NCBI GenBank assembly: GCA_024919175.1 | Contig: CP103804.1 | Span: 2,728,001-2,792,000, forward strand | DNA from: Clostridioides difficile | GTDB lineage: Bacteria > Bacillota > Clostridia > Peptostreptococcales > Peptostreptococcaceae | Reading direction: 5' to 3' | DNA length: 64,000 bases | Shown here: one piece after another, positions 18,474-27,762 of the stretch | How the letters are laid out: each line of letters opens with the position of its first letter | How positions within the stretch are numbered: position 1 is the stretch's first letter | Notes under the pieces: generated by a model | What the model saw: only the letters and a program-made list of their open reading frames with translations | Database searches by the model: none | Told to the model about the DNA's origin: nothing | Translations under genes and position numbers: made by a program

Positions 18474-19721
18474 TTATAAGATTAATTGTATAGATGTTGA
18501 AACTATAGTCATTACTATCCCTATTAGTGCTTCATATGGAATCAATTTAAACCTTTCACCTATGTCCATATTTATACTACCTGCACTAGTATGAAATAAT
18601 GAACCATGTGGTAATTGTTCAAATACACTAGAACCTGCGTTAACAATTGATGCTCCTGAAATTGGTGATAATCCACCACTTAATATAGCATCAGAAAAAG
18701 TTGATGATGCTATAGTAGCCCCAGCTGTTGATGATGCTGTTGCCAGGGACATAAGTATACCTGAAATTGGTGCTAATAAAAATTGTGGCATATTTAAATA
18801 TTGTAGTATGCCTATTGTACTCTGTTGTAATTCAGACATTTGTATTATCCCTGCAATAGTCCCTGTTCCGAGTAATAATATACATACACCTTGCATCTTA
18901 GATAATCCAAAAGATAAATACTCTCTTGTATTCTTCAAATTTCCTGTAGCGATTAAGGTTACTATTCCTCCTATAGGAAGTGCAACCATGGGGTCTATTA
19001 CTATAGGCGATATATTTCCTAAAAACAATAAAAATATAGCTACAATTGGACCACATAATGACTTAAACAAATTTGGTAAATCTTCTCTTTGTTCCAAAAG
19101 TTCATATGATTCTACCTTGTTTCCTTTATTTGTTAATGCACTTGCCAAAACAACTGTAATCACAATACCAACAATCGCTGGAATTACGTTTGCTATCATA
19201 ACACTAGATAGATTTACTGAGAAATTTCCTGCTACTGCAATAGTATTTGGATTTGGTGATATTATATTACCTGCTTTCCCTCCACCTAACATGGCTAAAA
19301 GTATTGCTAATTTAGAATAGTTTAATTTTCTGCCTATGTATAAGCCTATTGGTGCTACAGTTATTACAGATACATCCAAATTTACACCTACTCCTGCAAG
19401 TACCATTGTTGAAGCAGCTATAGAAAGTAAGGCTCTCTTTTCTCCTAATACCTTTACTATTTGTTCTGATATTTTATCAACTGCTCCCGTTTTTATTAGA
19501 CTTCCAGCCAATACACCTGATGCTAAAGCTCTAAGAATTGATGGCGAGATATTCATAGCTCCAGTTGCCATAAAATCTACAGTTTCTGTTATACTTGCTC
19601 CTCCGATTATTCCTCCAACAAATGCCCCTAACATTAAACTATATACAGCTTGAAATTTCTTTATAATTAAAATAATTGCTACTAATAAGCCAAATATAGC
19701 TCCAAAAGTTGTTATTTGCAC
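18474..19721 (-). CDS. GntP-family permease
   Basis: The 415-residue protein has about 12 hydrophobic segments and matches the GntP/ion-transporter superfamily (GAFVGGIIGG near the N terminus, GKAGNIISPNPNTIAV loop, SSTAGATIASS and VNAGSSVFEQLPHGS re-entrant motifs). Characterised GntP members are proton symporters of gluconate and related hydroxy acids, but many homologues have other substrates. It lies 84 bases upstream of the kinase gene on the same strand, so it may import the ligand or substrate of the kinase-regulator-reductase module. No sigma-54 promoter is visible upstream of it. It is divergent from an XRE-cupin regulator. Confidence 0.85.
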   Translation of the reverse strand: MQITTFGAIFGLLVAIILIIKKFQAVYSLMLGAFVGGIIGGASITETVDFMATGAMNISPSILRALASGVLAGSLIKTGAVDKISEQIVKVLGEKRALLSIAASTMVLAGVGVNLDVSVITVAPIGLYIGRKLNYSKLAILLAMLGGGKAGNIISPNPNTIAVAGNFSVNLSSVMIANVIPAIVGIVITVVLASALTNKGNKVESYELLEQREDLPNLFKSLCGPIVAIFLLFLGNISPIVIDPMVALPIGGIVTLIATGNLKNTREYLSFGLSKMQGVCILLLGTGTIAGIIQMSELQQSTIGILQYLNMPQFLLAPISGILMSLATASSTAGATIASSTFSDAILSGGLSPISGASIVNAGSSVFEQLPHGSLFHTSAGSINMDIGERFKLIPYEALIGIVMTIVSTSIQLIL

Positions 19722-19958
19722 AATATTCCCTCCTATCTTAAAGTAAATTAATTATTTTTTACTTAATTTAATTTTATTTAAATATATTTTAAGTATTCTG
19801 TATCCACTTGTCAATTATATTTTAATTTATTCAATTAGATTTAACATTGTTTATTCAAAATTACGTCTTATATGTTATAATGATTTCATACTATATAATC
19901 TTTTTATTTAGATTATTTTAAAGTAATATTTTTAAAACGAAAAAGAGAGGATATTTAT

Positions 19959-20504
19959 ATGAATGATTTAAATTTAGGAGAAAAAATAGCTGAAGTTCGA
20001 AAAAAACAAAATCTAAGTATTCGAGATTTAGCAAAACTAGCAGATGTTACACCATCATTATTAAGCCAAATAGAACGAGGTCTTGCTAATCCATCTGTAA
20101 ATTCATTAAAATCTATAGCCTCTTCTCTAAATGTTCCTCTATTTACATTTTTTGTATCTGAAGTAGATAAAAAAAGTTTAATAGTGAGACATGATAGTAG
20201 AAAGAAAGTTATTTTACCTGGAAGTAATGATGTTGTATATGAAGTTTTAATTCCAGATTCTAGTGGTAATTTAGAATTTGCTATTATGGATTTGGCTCCA
20301 AATACATCTTCTTGTGTCGATAGAATTACTCATAATGGAGATGAAATTGCATACATTTTAGAGGGAGAAGTCAAACTTTTTATGGATGATGATGAATTTA
20401 CTTTATTTAAAGGTGATAGCGTTAAGGTTCCTTTAGGAACAAAGCATAAGTGGCAAAATGACTCTAATAATGAAAGCAAAGTAGTTTTTGCAGTTATACT
20501 ATAA
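19959..20504 (+). CDS. XRE-cupin transcriptional regulator
   Basis: This 181-residue regulator has an N-terminal Cro/C1-type helix-turn-helix (about 7-62, IRDLAKLADVTPSLLSQIERGLANPS) and a C-terminal cupin_2 barrel (about 108-180, EIAYILEGEVKLFMDDDEF). Such proteins typically sense small amines, amino acids or polyamines through the cupin. It is divergent from the GntP-type permease with a shared 237-bp region, making that permease a candidate target. It is directly followed, without a gap, by a phosphatase gene. The ATG follows AAGAGAGG. Confidence 0.9.
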   Translation: MNDLNLGEKIAEVRKKQNLSIRDLAKLADVTPSLLSQIERGLANPSVNSLKSIASSLNVPLFTFFVSEVDKKSLIVRHDSRKKVILPGSNDVVYEVLIPDSSGNLEFAIMDLAPNTSSCVDRITHNGDEIAYILEGEVKLFMDDDEFTLFKGDSVKVPLGTKHKWQNDSNNESKVVFAVIL

Positions 20505-21203
20505 ATGGTAGAATTTATGAAGAAATATAAATTTATATTTTTTGATGCTGATGATACTTTATTTGATTTTAAAAAGAGTGAATCTTATGCTTTTAAAAAA
20601 CTTTTATCTAAATTTGGATTAGATTTTGACTTTGAGAAATGTATAAAAATATATAGAAATACAAGCGATAAACTTTGGCTTGACCTTGAAAAAAACACTA
20701 TAACTTTAGATGAGCTTAAACTACTTAGATTTGAAGTTTTTGCAAAGAAAATGAAATTAAATGTTGACCCTATAATTCTTAGCAAAATGTACTTAAATCT
20801 TTTGGGAGAATGTACTTTTTTAATGCCAGATACACTTGATGTATTATCATATCTTAAAGACAAGTACAAAATTATCATAATAACGAATGGAATTTCTAAT
20901 GTCCAAAATAATAGACTTAAAAACTCAGAAATAAAAAAATATATTGATGGAATGATTGTATCAGAAGAAGTAAAAGTATCAAAACCAAATCCTGAAATAT
21001 TTAAATATGCATTTGAAAAGTCTAACTGTTATGATAAAACTTCTGCTTTGATGATTGGTGATAGTTTAACTTCAGATATATTAGGAGGAATAAATTCAGG
21101 AATAGATACTTGTTGGCTAAACTCCAATAACAGCATAAATCATACTAGTTATATACCAACTTATGAAATAAATAATCTCATTGCATTAAAAAATTTATTA
21201 TAA
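20505..21203 (+). CDS. HAD-family nucleotidase, YjjG type
   Basis: This 232-residue HAD hydrolase carries the motif I DADDT at the N terminus (FIFFDADDTLFDF), motif II IIITNG and motif IV MIGDSLTSDILGG, the signature of YjjG/YfnB pyrimidine 5'-nucleotidases that clean up non-canonical nucleotides. The first ATG abuts the stop of the XRE-cupin gene (TAAATG), implying coupled translation. An alternative ATG four codons later gives MKKYKFIFF, which is where homologues often start. It is the last gene before a strong bidirectional hairpin. The link with the regulator is unexplained. Confidence 0.85.
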   Translation: MVEFMKKYKFIFFDADDTLFDFKKSESYAFKKLLSKFGLDFDFEKCIKIYRNTSDKLWLDLEKNTITLDELKLLRFEVFAKKMKLNVDPIILSKMYLNLLGECTFLMPDTLDVLSYLKDKYKIIIITNGISNVQNNRLKNSEIKKYIDGMIVSEEVKVSKPNPEIFKYAFEKSNCYDKTSALMIGDSLTSDILGGINSGIDTCWLNSNNSINHTSYIPTYEINNLIALKNLL

Positions 21204-21241
21204 CCTGTAAGTATGAACATATAATGTAGAATCTTATTATT

Positions 21242-21293
21242 TTGCAATAATTTTTTTAGCTAGTGTATCTTTAAGCTAAAAAAATTATTGCAA
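21242..21293. terminator. Bidirectional terminator with 20-bp perfect stem
   Basis: TTGCAATAATTTTTTTAGCT and its exact complement flank a 12-base loop between convergent genes. Runs of T and A within the stem suit termination from both sides. Confidence 0.8.
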
Positions 21294-21327
21294 CTTACCA
21301 ATATCAACTTTAATCTTGTAAAAATTT

Positions 21328-21948
21328 CTAAAAACACTTTCTAATACATTTACTACATCTTGATTCAGTATTTTCTTTTTCTCCCATCAATATAAGCATT
21401 GCAACACTTTTTATAGGAGATAATTGATGATAATCATTGATTTCTATTTCCAAATTATCATACTTATTTTTTATATATTCATAAATATCTTTTTGGTTTT
21501 CAACTTTAAAATCTTTATCTCCTGGATATATCTCGTATGATATATTGAGATTACTATAGGTTTCCTTTAAATACATTTTTATTTTCTCATTGATGTAATC
21601 TAAACATACTATTCCTATTTTATCTAGTGCTAGACCTGCCATCATATTACAATTTTTCATGTAGTCATTCATCTTAATGTCAATTTTATTTCCTATAGTA
21701 TATAAAATAGCAAATGCCTTTTTACACTCTTTAGGCATTTTATCAGTATCAATTTCATTTATATAGACCTTGATATTCAATATATCTTTTATACTTTTTA
21801 TTTCTTCTTCAACTATTTCATTAATCATTTCTGGGACTTTTCTATTAGAATATCCCAAAAACTTTAGCACTATATCTTTATTTATATAAATATCTTCTAA
21901 ATCTATATATTCTAAATAGCGCATATTTTCATTGTTATTCCAACTCAT
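21328..21948 (-). CDS. MetH activation-domain-like protein of a corrinoid system
   Basis: This 206-residue protein resembles the vitamin B12-dependent methionine synthase activation domain, which binds AdoMet for reductive remethylation of inactivated cob(II)alamin. Homologous stand-alone proteins occur in acetogen-like methyl-transfer clusters. Visible features are an LGYSNRKVP start, an LALDKIGIVCLDYINE segment, an LSPIKSVAMLILMG C-terminal region and a final cysteine cluster CSKCIRKC, which could hold a metal. It overlaps the methyltransferase gene by 14 bases. Its role as a repair/activation protein for the corrinoid protein encoded two genes upstream is inferred from family and operon. 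Confidence 0.8.
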   Translation of the reverse strand: MSWNNNENMRYLEYIDLEDIYINKDIVLKFLGYSNRKVPEMINEIVEEEIKSIKDILNIKVYINEIDTDKMPKECKKAFAILYTIGNKIDIKMNDYMKNCNMMAGLALDKIGIVCLDYINEKIKMYLKETYSNLNISYEIYPGDKDFKVENQKDIYEYIKNKYDNLEIEINDYHQLSPIKSVAMLILMGEKENTESRCSKCIRKCF

Positions 21949-22960
21949 TCATATCAATCCTATCTAATTCTTTATAACTAATTCTTCCTGCTTTTATAGC
22001 TGCTTGTAAATTTTCTACTGGTGTTGTATTTAAACAATTACAACCAAAATCGCATAAGAAATTATCATACTTTCTCATCTTTTTTAACAGCTTTAGTGTT
22101 TCTTTTGTGATTTTATCAGGTGTAGAACGTCCAAGAAGTTTTATTGGGTCTAAATTTCCAATTAAAACTATATCTTTCGGAATTCTTGGTGCAATCTCTT
22201 CATAGTCTAGAATTTGGTCTAAACTTACTGCATCTATATTACAACTTAACATATTATCCAACAATTCTCTTGTATCTCCACATATATGCATACCTTTCCA
22301 ACAATCAAGTTCGTCATATATTTTATTTAAATTTTTTACTATATATTCATCAAATCTAGTCTTGTTTAAAGTTACTGATGTTGGCTCTGCTATTGAAATA
22401 TATTTTGCACCTGCTTTATTTGCGGCTACAGCATATCTTCTTACTAACTCGGTAGTGAATTCCAATAATTCCTCCACAAATTTTTTATCAGTTATTATGC
22501 ACCTTAAAAGTTGTGTAGCTCCAGCTAATTGACCTGCAAGAGTAAATGGACCTTGTATTGATTCATATAATGGTTTTTTGATGTTTTTTGATATTAGTGA
22601 CAAGCTTTCTAGATTTAGTGGCATACGTCCACTTGTGTAAGGGTCTGGTACATCTAACTTTCTTAACTTTTCACTATCTGTTACTGTATGTGTCAATACA
22701 CTTGGAAAATCGTAATCTGGTCTTAGTGTTTCTAATCCTAGAGTCTCACAAAATGTAATCCCATCACAAAATGAATATATAAAATCTGATTCAAAATATT
22801 TGTCCATAGTTCTTGCTAATTCCAATTGTATATCTACACTATCATATACTTCATATGCTTTTTTATTTATCAAAAATAAACCATTTGTACCCATATCAGG
22901 CAGGAAAAATCCTCTATCTTCACTATTTATATATTGCAATAAAGTCATATCTGAAAACAT
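21935..22960 (-). CDS. Uroporphyrinogen decarboxylase-family methyltransferase (MtaA/MtbA-like)
   Basis: This 341-residue TIM-barrel protein is of the URO-D/MtaA/MtbA family. The zinc ligands of the methyltransferase branch are visible as His-x-Cys in MHICGDT and a downstream Cys in FGCNCLNTTP, so methyl transfer to or from cobalamin is more likely than heme biosynthesis. It is sandwiched between a corrinoid-protein gene (one base upstream) and the activation-domain gene (overlapping). No separate MttB- or MtaB-type substrate methyltransferase is nearby, so this protein may itself demethylate the substrate. The substrate is unknown. Confidence 0.87.
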   Translation of the reverse strand: MFSDMTLLQYINSEDRGFFLPDMGTNGLFLINKKAYEVYDSVDIQLELARTMDKYFESDFIYSFCDGITFCETLGLETLRPDYDFPSVLTHTVTDSEKLRKLDVPDPYTSGRMPLNLESLSLISKNIKKPLYESIQGPFTLAGQLAGATQLLRCIITDKKFVEELLEFTTELVRRYAVAANKAGAKYISIAEPTSVTLNKTRFDEYIVKNLNKIYDELDCWKGMHICGDTRELLDNMLSCNIDAVSLDQILDYEEIAPRIPKDIVLIGNLDPIKLLGRSTPDKITKETLKLLKKMRKYDNFLCDFGCNCLNTTPVENLQAAIKAGRISYKELDRIDMNELE

Positions 22961-22961
22961 T

Positions 22962-23600
22962 CTAAATTTCTCCTCCTATAAGTTTGTCTATTAATTTAAC
23001 TGCCTTTGGAGCATTTGGACTATATCCATCTGCACCTATCTCTTCTGCAAAATCCATACTTACAGGACCTCCACCAATTATTACCCTTGGCCTTTTACTT
23101 AAATTAAGTCTGTTAAGCTTATTTATTACTGATTTCATGTTTTCCATTGTTGTTGTCATCATTGAAGATAAACCTATTATATCTGCATTGTTTTTTATAG
23201 CTTCTTCTATTATATCTTCGCTTTTTCTATTTACACCTAAATCAATTACTTTGTATCCAGTCGCTTCAACCATTACTTTTACAATATTTTTTCCAATCTC
23301 ATGAGTATCACCTTCTACTACAGACATTAGAATTACTCCTTTTGATTTTTTCTTTATCTTTCCAGTCTCCTTTAAAATGTTAATACCTTTGTTTAATGCA
23401 TCTGTACATACTATCACTTCCGAAAGATAGTATTCTTTATTCTCAAACTTATCTAAAGCACCTATCATACCCTTGTTCAACCCATATTCATATATATCCT
23501 CTATATTAATATTTTCCTCTATGGCCTTTTTTACCAAATCTTCTATATTATTTACACCCATATTTAATATACATTCTGCTATCTTTTCAAGTATGTCCAT
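22962..23600 (-). CDS. Corrinoid (B12-binding) methyltransferase protein
   Basis: The 212-residue corrinoid protein of the MtaC/MtbC/MttC type has a helical cap domain (about 1-85) followed by a Rossmann B12-binding domain. The lower-axial His100 is in the EGDTHEIGKNIV motif, with GLSSMMTTTM and IGGGPVS completing the cobalamin pocket. It carries the methyl group between substrate and acceptor. It is the first gene of the three-gene operon. There is no cobalamin riboswitch in the 114 bases upstream. Confidence 0.92.
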   Translation of the reverse strand: MDILEKIAECILNMGVNNIEDLVKKAIEENINIEDIYEYGLNKGMIGALDKFENKEYYLSEVIVCTDALNKGINILKETGKIKKKSKGVILMSVVEGDTHEIGKNIVKVMVEATGYKVIDLGVNRKSEDIIEEAIKNNADIIGLSSMMTTTMENMKSVINKLNRLNLSKRPRVIIGGGPVSMDFAEEIGADGYSPNAPKAVKLIDKLIGGEI

Positions 23601-23714
23601 ATAATACTCATCCTTTCCAGTTCATTCCTAAAACTCTTTTCTTAACATTCAATAAAAAATTATTTTATGCTTTAAGAGTATTTCTTTTTAAATCTTAGGT
23701 AAAAATTATAATAA

Positions 23715-24866
23715 TTATTGATAGTTTAAATTTGCAGTCCATGGAAAATCTATAGGAAATACTTTTGTAGTAAATTCATATATATTTTTTAAATGTTTAA
23801 ATTCATTGTGTTGTTCTTCATTTTTTTCAAAAAATAGCTTATTAAGTTTATCTAAACTTTCTATTATAAGCTCTTCTTCTTTATATTTGATGATATATTT
23901 ATTTTCAACTTGTTTAAATTCAATATGCTCTAATAATTCAGAACCTACATATTGATTAAAATAACCTTTTAAATTATCACATAATTTCCTATAATTTATT
24001 ATTTTAATTGTTCCTTGTTGATAATCCAAAGACTTTAGTTCATTACATTCTAATTGCTCCTTTAGATTTCTTACATGTACCTTATAATCTAAATACTCTA
24101 AACCAAATTTATTCGTAACATATTTTAATACATTTTCAACATTTATATTATTCAATCCTATTTCAACTACTTCTCCTATAATAGAGCCCTCTTTTTTTAT
24201 TGTTCTTATTATTAAATATCCTATTATATCATTATTTTCTTTTATAAATACTTTCTTGTAAGCAATTGGCCCCCAAGCAATAGTAGCTGCATGTAATAAT
24301 TTTTTAAATTCATCTCTTGTTCTTATAAATCTAGTACTATTTTGATTATATAATTCAATCATTTTATTTAAATCAGTATCTTTTTCAAAATTAGTTTCAT
24401 CAAATTCAACTATTTCATATGGTATTTCAATATTTTCTGGCTTTATTGTATATTTATAGAAACTCTTCACTACACTACAATTTCTTCTACTATATAAACT
24501 TCTTGTTCCTGAAATAATTAAGATATCTACACCATCAGAAAACATTTTTTCCTCTGCTTTATCTAATATTTTAGATGAATAACCTCTTTTCTCATAATCT
24601 GGATGTGTGCATACTCCACCTATAGCTGCAACCTTTATCTTATTTCCTTGAATAGATACATCTTGTATTAAATAGTTTACATCTGAAACTACTTTTTCAT
24701 CTTCTGATATTATAATCATATTTTCTATATTGTCTTTATTCAATAAAAGGGGAAACTCTTCCACCATAGTTGGCTTATAATTTCTTGATATTCTAAACAC
24801 ATAGTTTATTAACCCTGTTACTCTCTCAAATTCTTCTATTTTTGCACTTCTTGGTTTTATTTCCAT
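23715..24866 (-). CDS. GNAT acetyltransferase, Eis-like
   Basis: The 383-residue protein has an N-terminal GNAT domain with the acetyl-CoA loop in GVCTHPDYEKRGYSSKIL (about 83-100), a second GNAT-like part and a C-terminal sterol-carrier-like region, the general shape of Eis/YkkB-type multi-domain acetyltransferases. Substrates of such proteins range from aminoglycosides to lysines; none can be inferred here. The ATG follows TTAGGAGGAATAT. It is separated from the corrinoid operon by 114 bases and has no obvious functional link. Confidence 0.8.
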   Translation of the reverse strand: MEIKPRSAKIEEFERVTGLINYVFRISRNYKPTMVEEFPLLLNKDNIENMIIISEDEKVVSDVNYLIQDVSIQGNKIKVAAIGGVCTHPDYEKRGYSSKILDKAEEKMFSDGVDILIISGTRSLYSRRNCSVVKSFYKYTIKPENIEIPYEIVEFDETNFEKDTDLNKMIELYNQNSTRFIRTRDEFKKLLHAATIAWGPIAYKKVFIKENNDIIGYLIIRTIKKEGSIIGEVVEIGLNNINVENVLKYVTNKFGLEYLDYKVHVRNLKEQLECNELKSLDYQQGTIKIINYRKLCDNLKGYFNQYVGSELLEHIEFKQVENKYIIKYKEEELIIESLDKLNKLFFEKNEEQHNEFKHLKNIYEFTTKVFPIDFPWTANLNYQ

Positions 24867-25286
24867 CTATATTCCTCCTAATATTATTTAAAATATTTCA
24901 ATACTATCACTTTTAGTAAAATATTTATTACCACATTTTTAAATTTATCACTACATTTCTAATTATATCTTTTTTTTTCATTATTTTTAATTGTTTTCCA
25001 ACAAACTTCTATAGAAAATATATATAATTTCCAGTTACGCTTATAAAACGACCATTTATGTATAATATATTGAAATATTTCTTATATATTTATATTATTA
25101 AATTCTATAGGTCAATTGAAACAACCATTTTATTGAGAGGGTTATATTTTTTATTACCTTCTTTTTTTATTAATAGAAAATATTCCAAGTTACTTTTAAA
25201 TAATGACTTTATTGTTTAATTGTACTAAAATAGTATATGTAGGTTACAAATAATCTAATAAATAATAAACATTGGAGGTAATAGAT
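24867..25286. other. Intergenic region between divergent genes
   Basis: These 420 bases are very AT-rich and must hold promoters for both flanking genes. A plausible one for the Mrp gene is TTGTTT followed by a TATATG-like -10 near 25212-25240. I see no riboswitch, repeat or coding signal. Confidence 0.4.
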
Positions 25287-26099
25287 ATGGCAGATTGTAA
25301 TTCATGTCCATCAAAGGGAAATTGTAATAGTCAATCAAATTGTTCTATTGAAAATAACCCTAACAATAAATTCGGAAAAATAATTGGTGTTATGAGTGGG
25401 AAGGGCGGAGTTGGTAAATCGACTGTAACTGCTTTACTTGCTAATAAACTAAATAAAATGGGATACAAAGTTGGTATATTAGACTCTGATATAACAGGAC
25501 CAAGTATTCCTAGACTTATGGGGTTAAAAAATGTAAAAGCTTATTCTGATGGTTCTTATATTTATCCTGTAGAAAATTCAAATAACATAAAAGTAATGTC
25601 TATAAATCTTATGATAGATGACGAAAATGAACCAGTTGTTTGGAGAGGACCTCTAGTTGGAGGAGTTGTAAAACAATTTTATACTGATGTACTTTGGGAA
25701 GAACTAGATTATTTACTTATAGACATGCCCCCTGGTACTGGAGATGTTGCATTAACAGTTATGCAATCTATACCTATAAGTGGAATAGTTATGGTTTCAG
25801 TTCCTCAAGATTTGGTATCTATGATTGTATCAAAAGCTGTTAATATGGCTAAAAAAATGAACATAAACGTTCTTGGAGTTATCGAAAATATGAGTTATAT
25901 TCAATGTCCTGATTGTTCTAAAAAAATCAAATTATTTGATGGAGAATCTACTGAAAAGTTCTTAAATGATTTAGATTTAAAACTTCTAGGTGAGCTTCCT
26001 ATGACTAAAGAAATCATAGATATTACTCATAAGGGTGTTACAGAAATTAGTAATGATTTAGACTCAGTATTAACTGATATTGTTGAAAATATTAAATAG
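25287..26099 (+). CDS. Mrp/NBP35 family Fe-S carrier ATPase
   Basis: This 270-residue P-loop ATPase of the Mrp/ApbC/NBP35 family binds and transfers [4Fe-4S] clusters. It shows the deviant Walker A GKGGVGKS, the switch DMPPGTGD, and the CxxC (CPDCSKK) for bridging-cluster coordination near 212-215. The cysteine-rich N terminus (CNSCPSKGNCNSQSNC) is typical of anaerobe members. I start at ATG 25287, eight bases after GGAGG, rather than at the in-frame TTG 25272 that overlaps it. It lies next to, but convergent with, the nitrogenase-like operon, and its cluster delivery could serve that operon; this is inference. Confidence 0.92.
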   Translation: MADCNSCPSKGNCNSQSNCSIENNPNNKFGKIIGVMSGKGGVGKSTVTALLANKLNKMGYKVGILDSDITGPSIPRLMGLKNVKAYSDGSYIYPVENSNNIKVMSINLMIDDENEPVVWRGPLVGGVVKQFYTDVLWEELDYLLIDMPPGTGDVALTVMQSIPISGIVMVSVPQDLVSMIVSKAVNMAKKMNINVLGVIENMSYIQCPDCSKKIKLFDGESTEKFLNDLDLKLLGELPMTKEIIDITHKGVTEISNDLDSVLTDIVENIK

Positions 26100-26137
26100 A
26101 TATAAATTAAAATTTTATAGTTTTACACTTTAACACT

Positions 26138-26195
26138 AAAAAAAGAGGTGTGTATTTATTTTGTAATATTACAAATAAAATACATACCTCTTTTA
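26138..26195. terminator. Bidirectional terminator after the Mrp gene
   Basis: AAAAGAGGT and ACCTCTTTT close a long imperfect stem containing GTATTTATTTTGTAAT-like arms, between convergent transcripts. Confidence 0.75.
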
Positions 26196-26198
26196 TAT

Positions 26199-26390
26199 CT
26201 ATCTATGTTTTAAATACACAAAATATTCTTCTATTATATCTCCATTTTTCACTTTTACTAAGTATTCATTATAGTGAGCATTATATGGTTGTGTCATTTT
26301 ACACTCTACTACATTTTCTATATCTTCCAATTCTAAGAGTTCTACATCTTTTAAAAATTTTCTTTCCAAAAGTTCCATCAGTCTTTCCAT
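26199..26390 (-). CDS. Small acidic hypothetical protein
   Basis: I do not recognise this 63-residue protein. It has an amphipathic N-terminal helix (MERLMELLERKFLKDVELLEL) followed by a likely beta-rich half (YLVKVKNGDIIEEYFVYLK), with no signal peptide. A purine-rich GGGGGAATAGG precedes the ATG. It lies 159 bases downstream of the nitrogenase-like operon with no strong terminator in between, so it could be the operon's last gene, or an independent gene. Confidence 0.65.
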   Translation of the reverse strand: MERLMELLERKFLKDVELLELEDIENVVECKMTQPYNAHYNEYLVKVKNGDIIEEYFVYLKHR

Positions 26391-26549
26391 AACCTATTCC
26401 CCCACTTCTCCAACATAATTAAAATAAAGCAAATAAATTCTCTATTTATAAAATTTACTTATTTATATTATATCCCATATCTTACAAATCCTAACAGAAT
26501 TCATAAATTATTGTGAGAAAATATGCGTTAATCTTTTAATAAATCTATC

Positions 26550-27761
26550 TTATAGTGATATATTAAGTATTCTTTCAATTATGTAAAGTACTCCTCTTAA
26601 TCCAACAAATGGTGTATATGGATATATATTTACACTTTTTAAGTTTGGATTACTTATCTGTATATCTAACTTTGAATTATGATTCATATCAATACTAGTC
26701 CCATCTCCAAATAGAGCCAATAGCTCATTTTCTTTTAAATATTTGTTTCTATCTAACTCATTATTTCCAATATATACTGATTCATCCTTACAATCTGTAT
26801 TATGTAATATATTAACTCTATCAGCTTCAAGACCTAATTCACTTAATAAATCTTTAAATCCTAAAGCAGTGTCATAATCTCCAAATACAGCACATTTTTT
26901 GCTTCCTTCATAAAAATAAAACTTCCTTTTTATATTAAATACTTGTCTTTTTATGCTAGATACTTCAGCTTCATAAGCACTTTTATCCAAATCCCACATA
27001 GTTACTTTTTGTATATTTTTGATGAACTCTTCAGTATTTTTTATTCCATAGGGCTTTTTATATACATAAGGTATATTATACTTATCTTTCATAAAAGTTG
27101 CTGCTTTGATACCTTCTTTTCTAAGCACTATATTTAAACTAGATTTAGATGCATTTTCTATTTCCTCTATTGATGTGTATGATGTAAAAGTCACATTTAC
27201 TTCTTTTCTGAAAAAAGCCTTTATCATCCTTTTAATCTCTTCACAATCTGATAAAAAATTATATTGGTCTATATTACATCCAATTATATTAAAACTATCA
27301 ATTTTTTCATTGTTCTCTTTTACTACATCCTTTGCTAATATATAAAGAAAATCTTCAACTCCTTGACTATAATCTTCTCTTAATCCACCTGTTGTAATTG
27401 GGATTAGCTTGCAGTTTACTGAATCACTTATAATATTGCAGATTCCTACTATATCCACACCTATGATAGAAGATACAGATGAAGCCATTACAAATATATA
27501 CTTGGGTTTGATATTATTATCTATTTCAATTATAGCTTTTTCTAATCTATCATAATTTCCAAATGTAACATCACTTTCACTCATATGAGTTGAATAAATC
27601 TTTGCTTTGTCTTCTCCATTTAAACTTCCAATTGCTTCTATAGCATAGTGAGTTGTTCCTGATGGTCCAAATTCTATGACACAGGCTTCATTTATTGATG
27701 ATACTGTAAATATTATTCCCATTCTATCAGAAGGATTTGGAAAATATTTATATACTTCCAT
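26550..27761 (-). CDS. Nitrogenase component 1-like subunit (one-cysteine partner)
   Basis: This 403-residue protein is of the oxidoreductase nitrogenase component 1 family (NifD/K/E/N, BchN/B, CfbD relatives). Of the three positions that usually hold P-cluster-type cysteines, only Cys27 (NEACVIEFGPSG) is kept. The second is replaced in GPSGTTHY and the third by serines in ASSVSSIIGVD (92-103). The C-terminal Rossmann part contains GDYDTALGF. It starts one base after the stop of the three-cysteine partner, so they are surely a heterodimer. Four cysteines in total per dimer match a single bridging [4Fe-4S] as in DPOR/COR-type enzymes. The substrate is unknown. Confidence 0.9.
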   Translation of the reverse strand: MEVYKYFPNPSDRMGIIFTVSSINEACVIEFGPSGTTHYAIEAIGSLNGEDKAKIYSTHMSESDVTFGNYDRLEKAIIEIDNNIKPKYIFVMASSVSSIIGVDIVGICNIISDSVNCKLIPITTGGLREDYSQGVEDFLYILAKDVVKENNEKIDSFNIIGCNIDQYNFLSDCEEIKRMIKAFFRKEVNVTFTSYTSIEEIENASKSSLNIVLRKEGIKAATFMKDKYNIPYVYKKPYGIKNTEEFIKNIQKVTMWDLDKSAYEAEVSSIKRQVFNIKRKFYFYEGSKKCAVFGDYDTALGFKDLLSELGLEADRVNILHNTDCKDESVYIGNNELDRNKYLKENELLALFGDGTSIDMNHNSKLDIQISNPNLKSVNIYPYTPFVGLRGVLYIIERILNISL

Positions 27762-27762
27762 A

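Noticed and set aside
19722..19958. Sigma-54 promoter for the GntP-type permease
   Set aside because: No sequence with correct GG-N10-GC spacing is visible on the minus strand.
23601..23714. Cobalamin riboswitch before the corrinoid operon
   Set aside because: The gap is only 114 bases and lacks the conserved B12 box.
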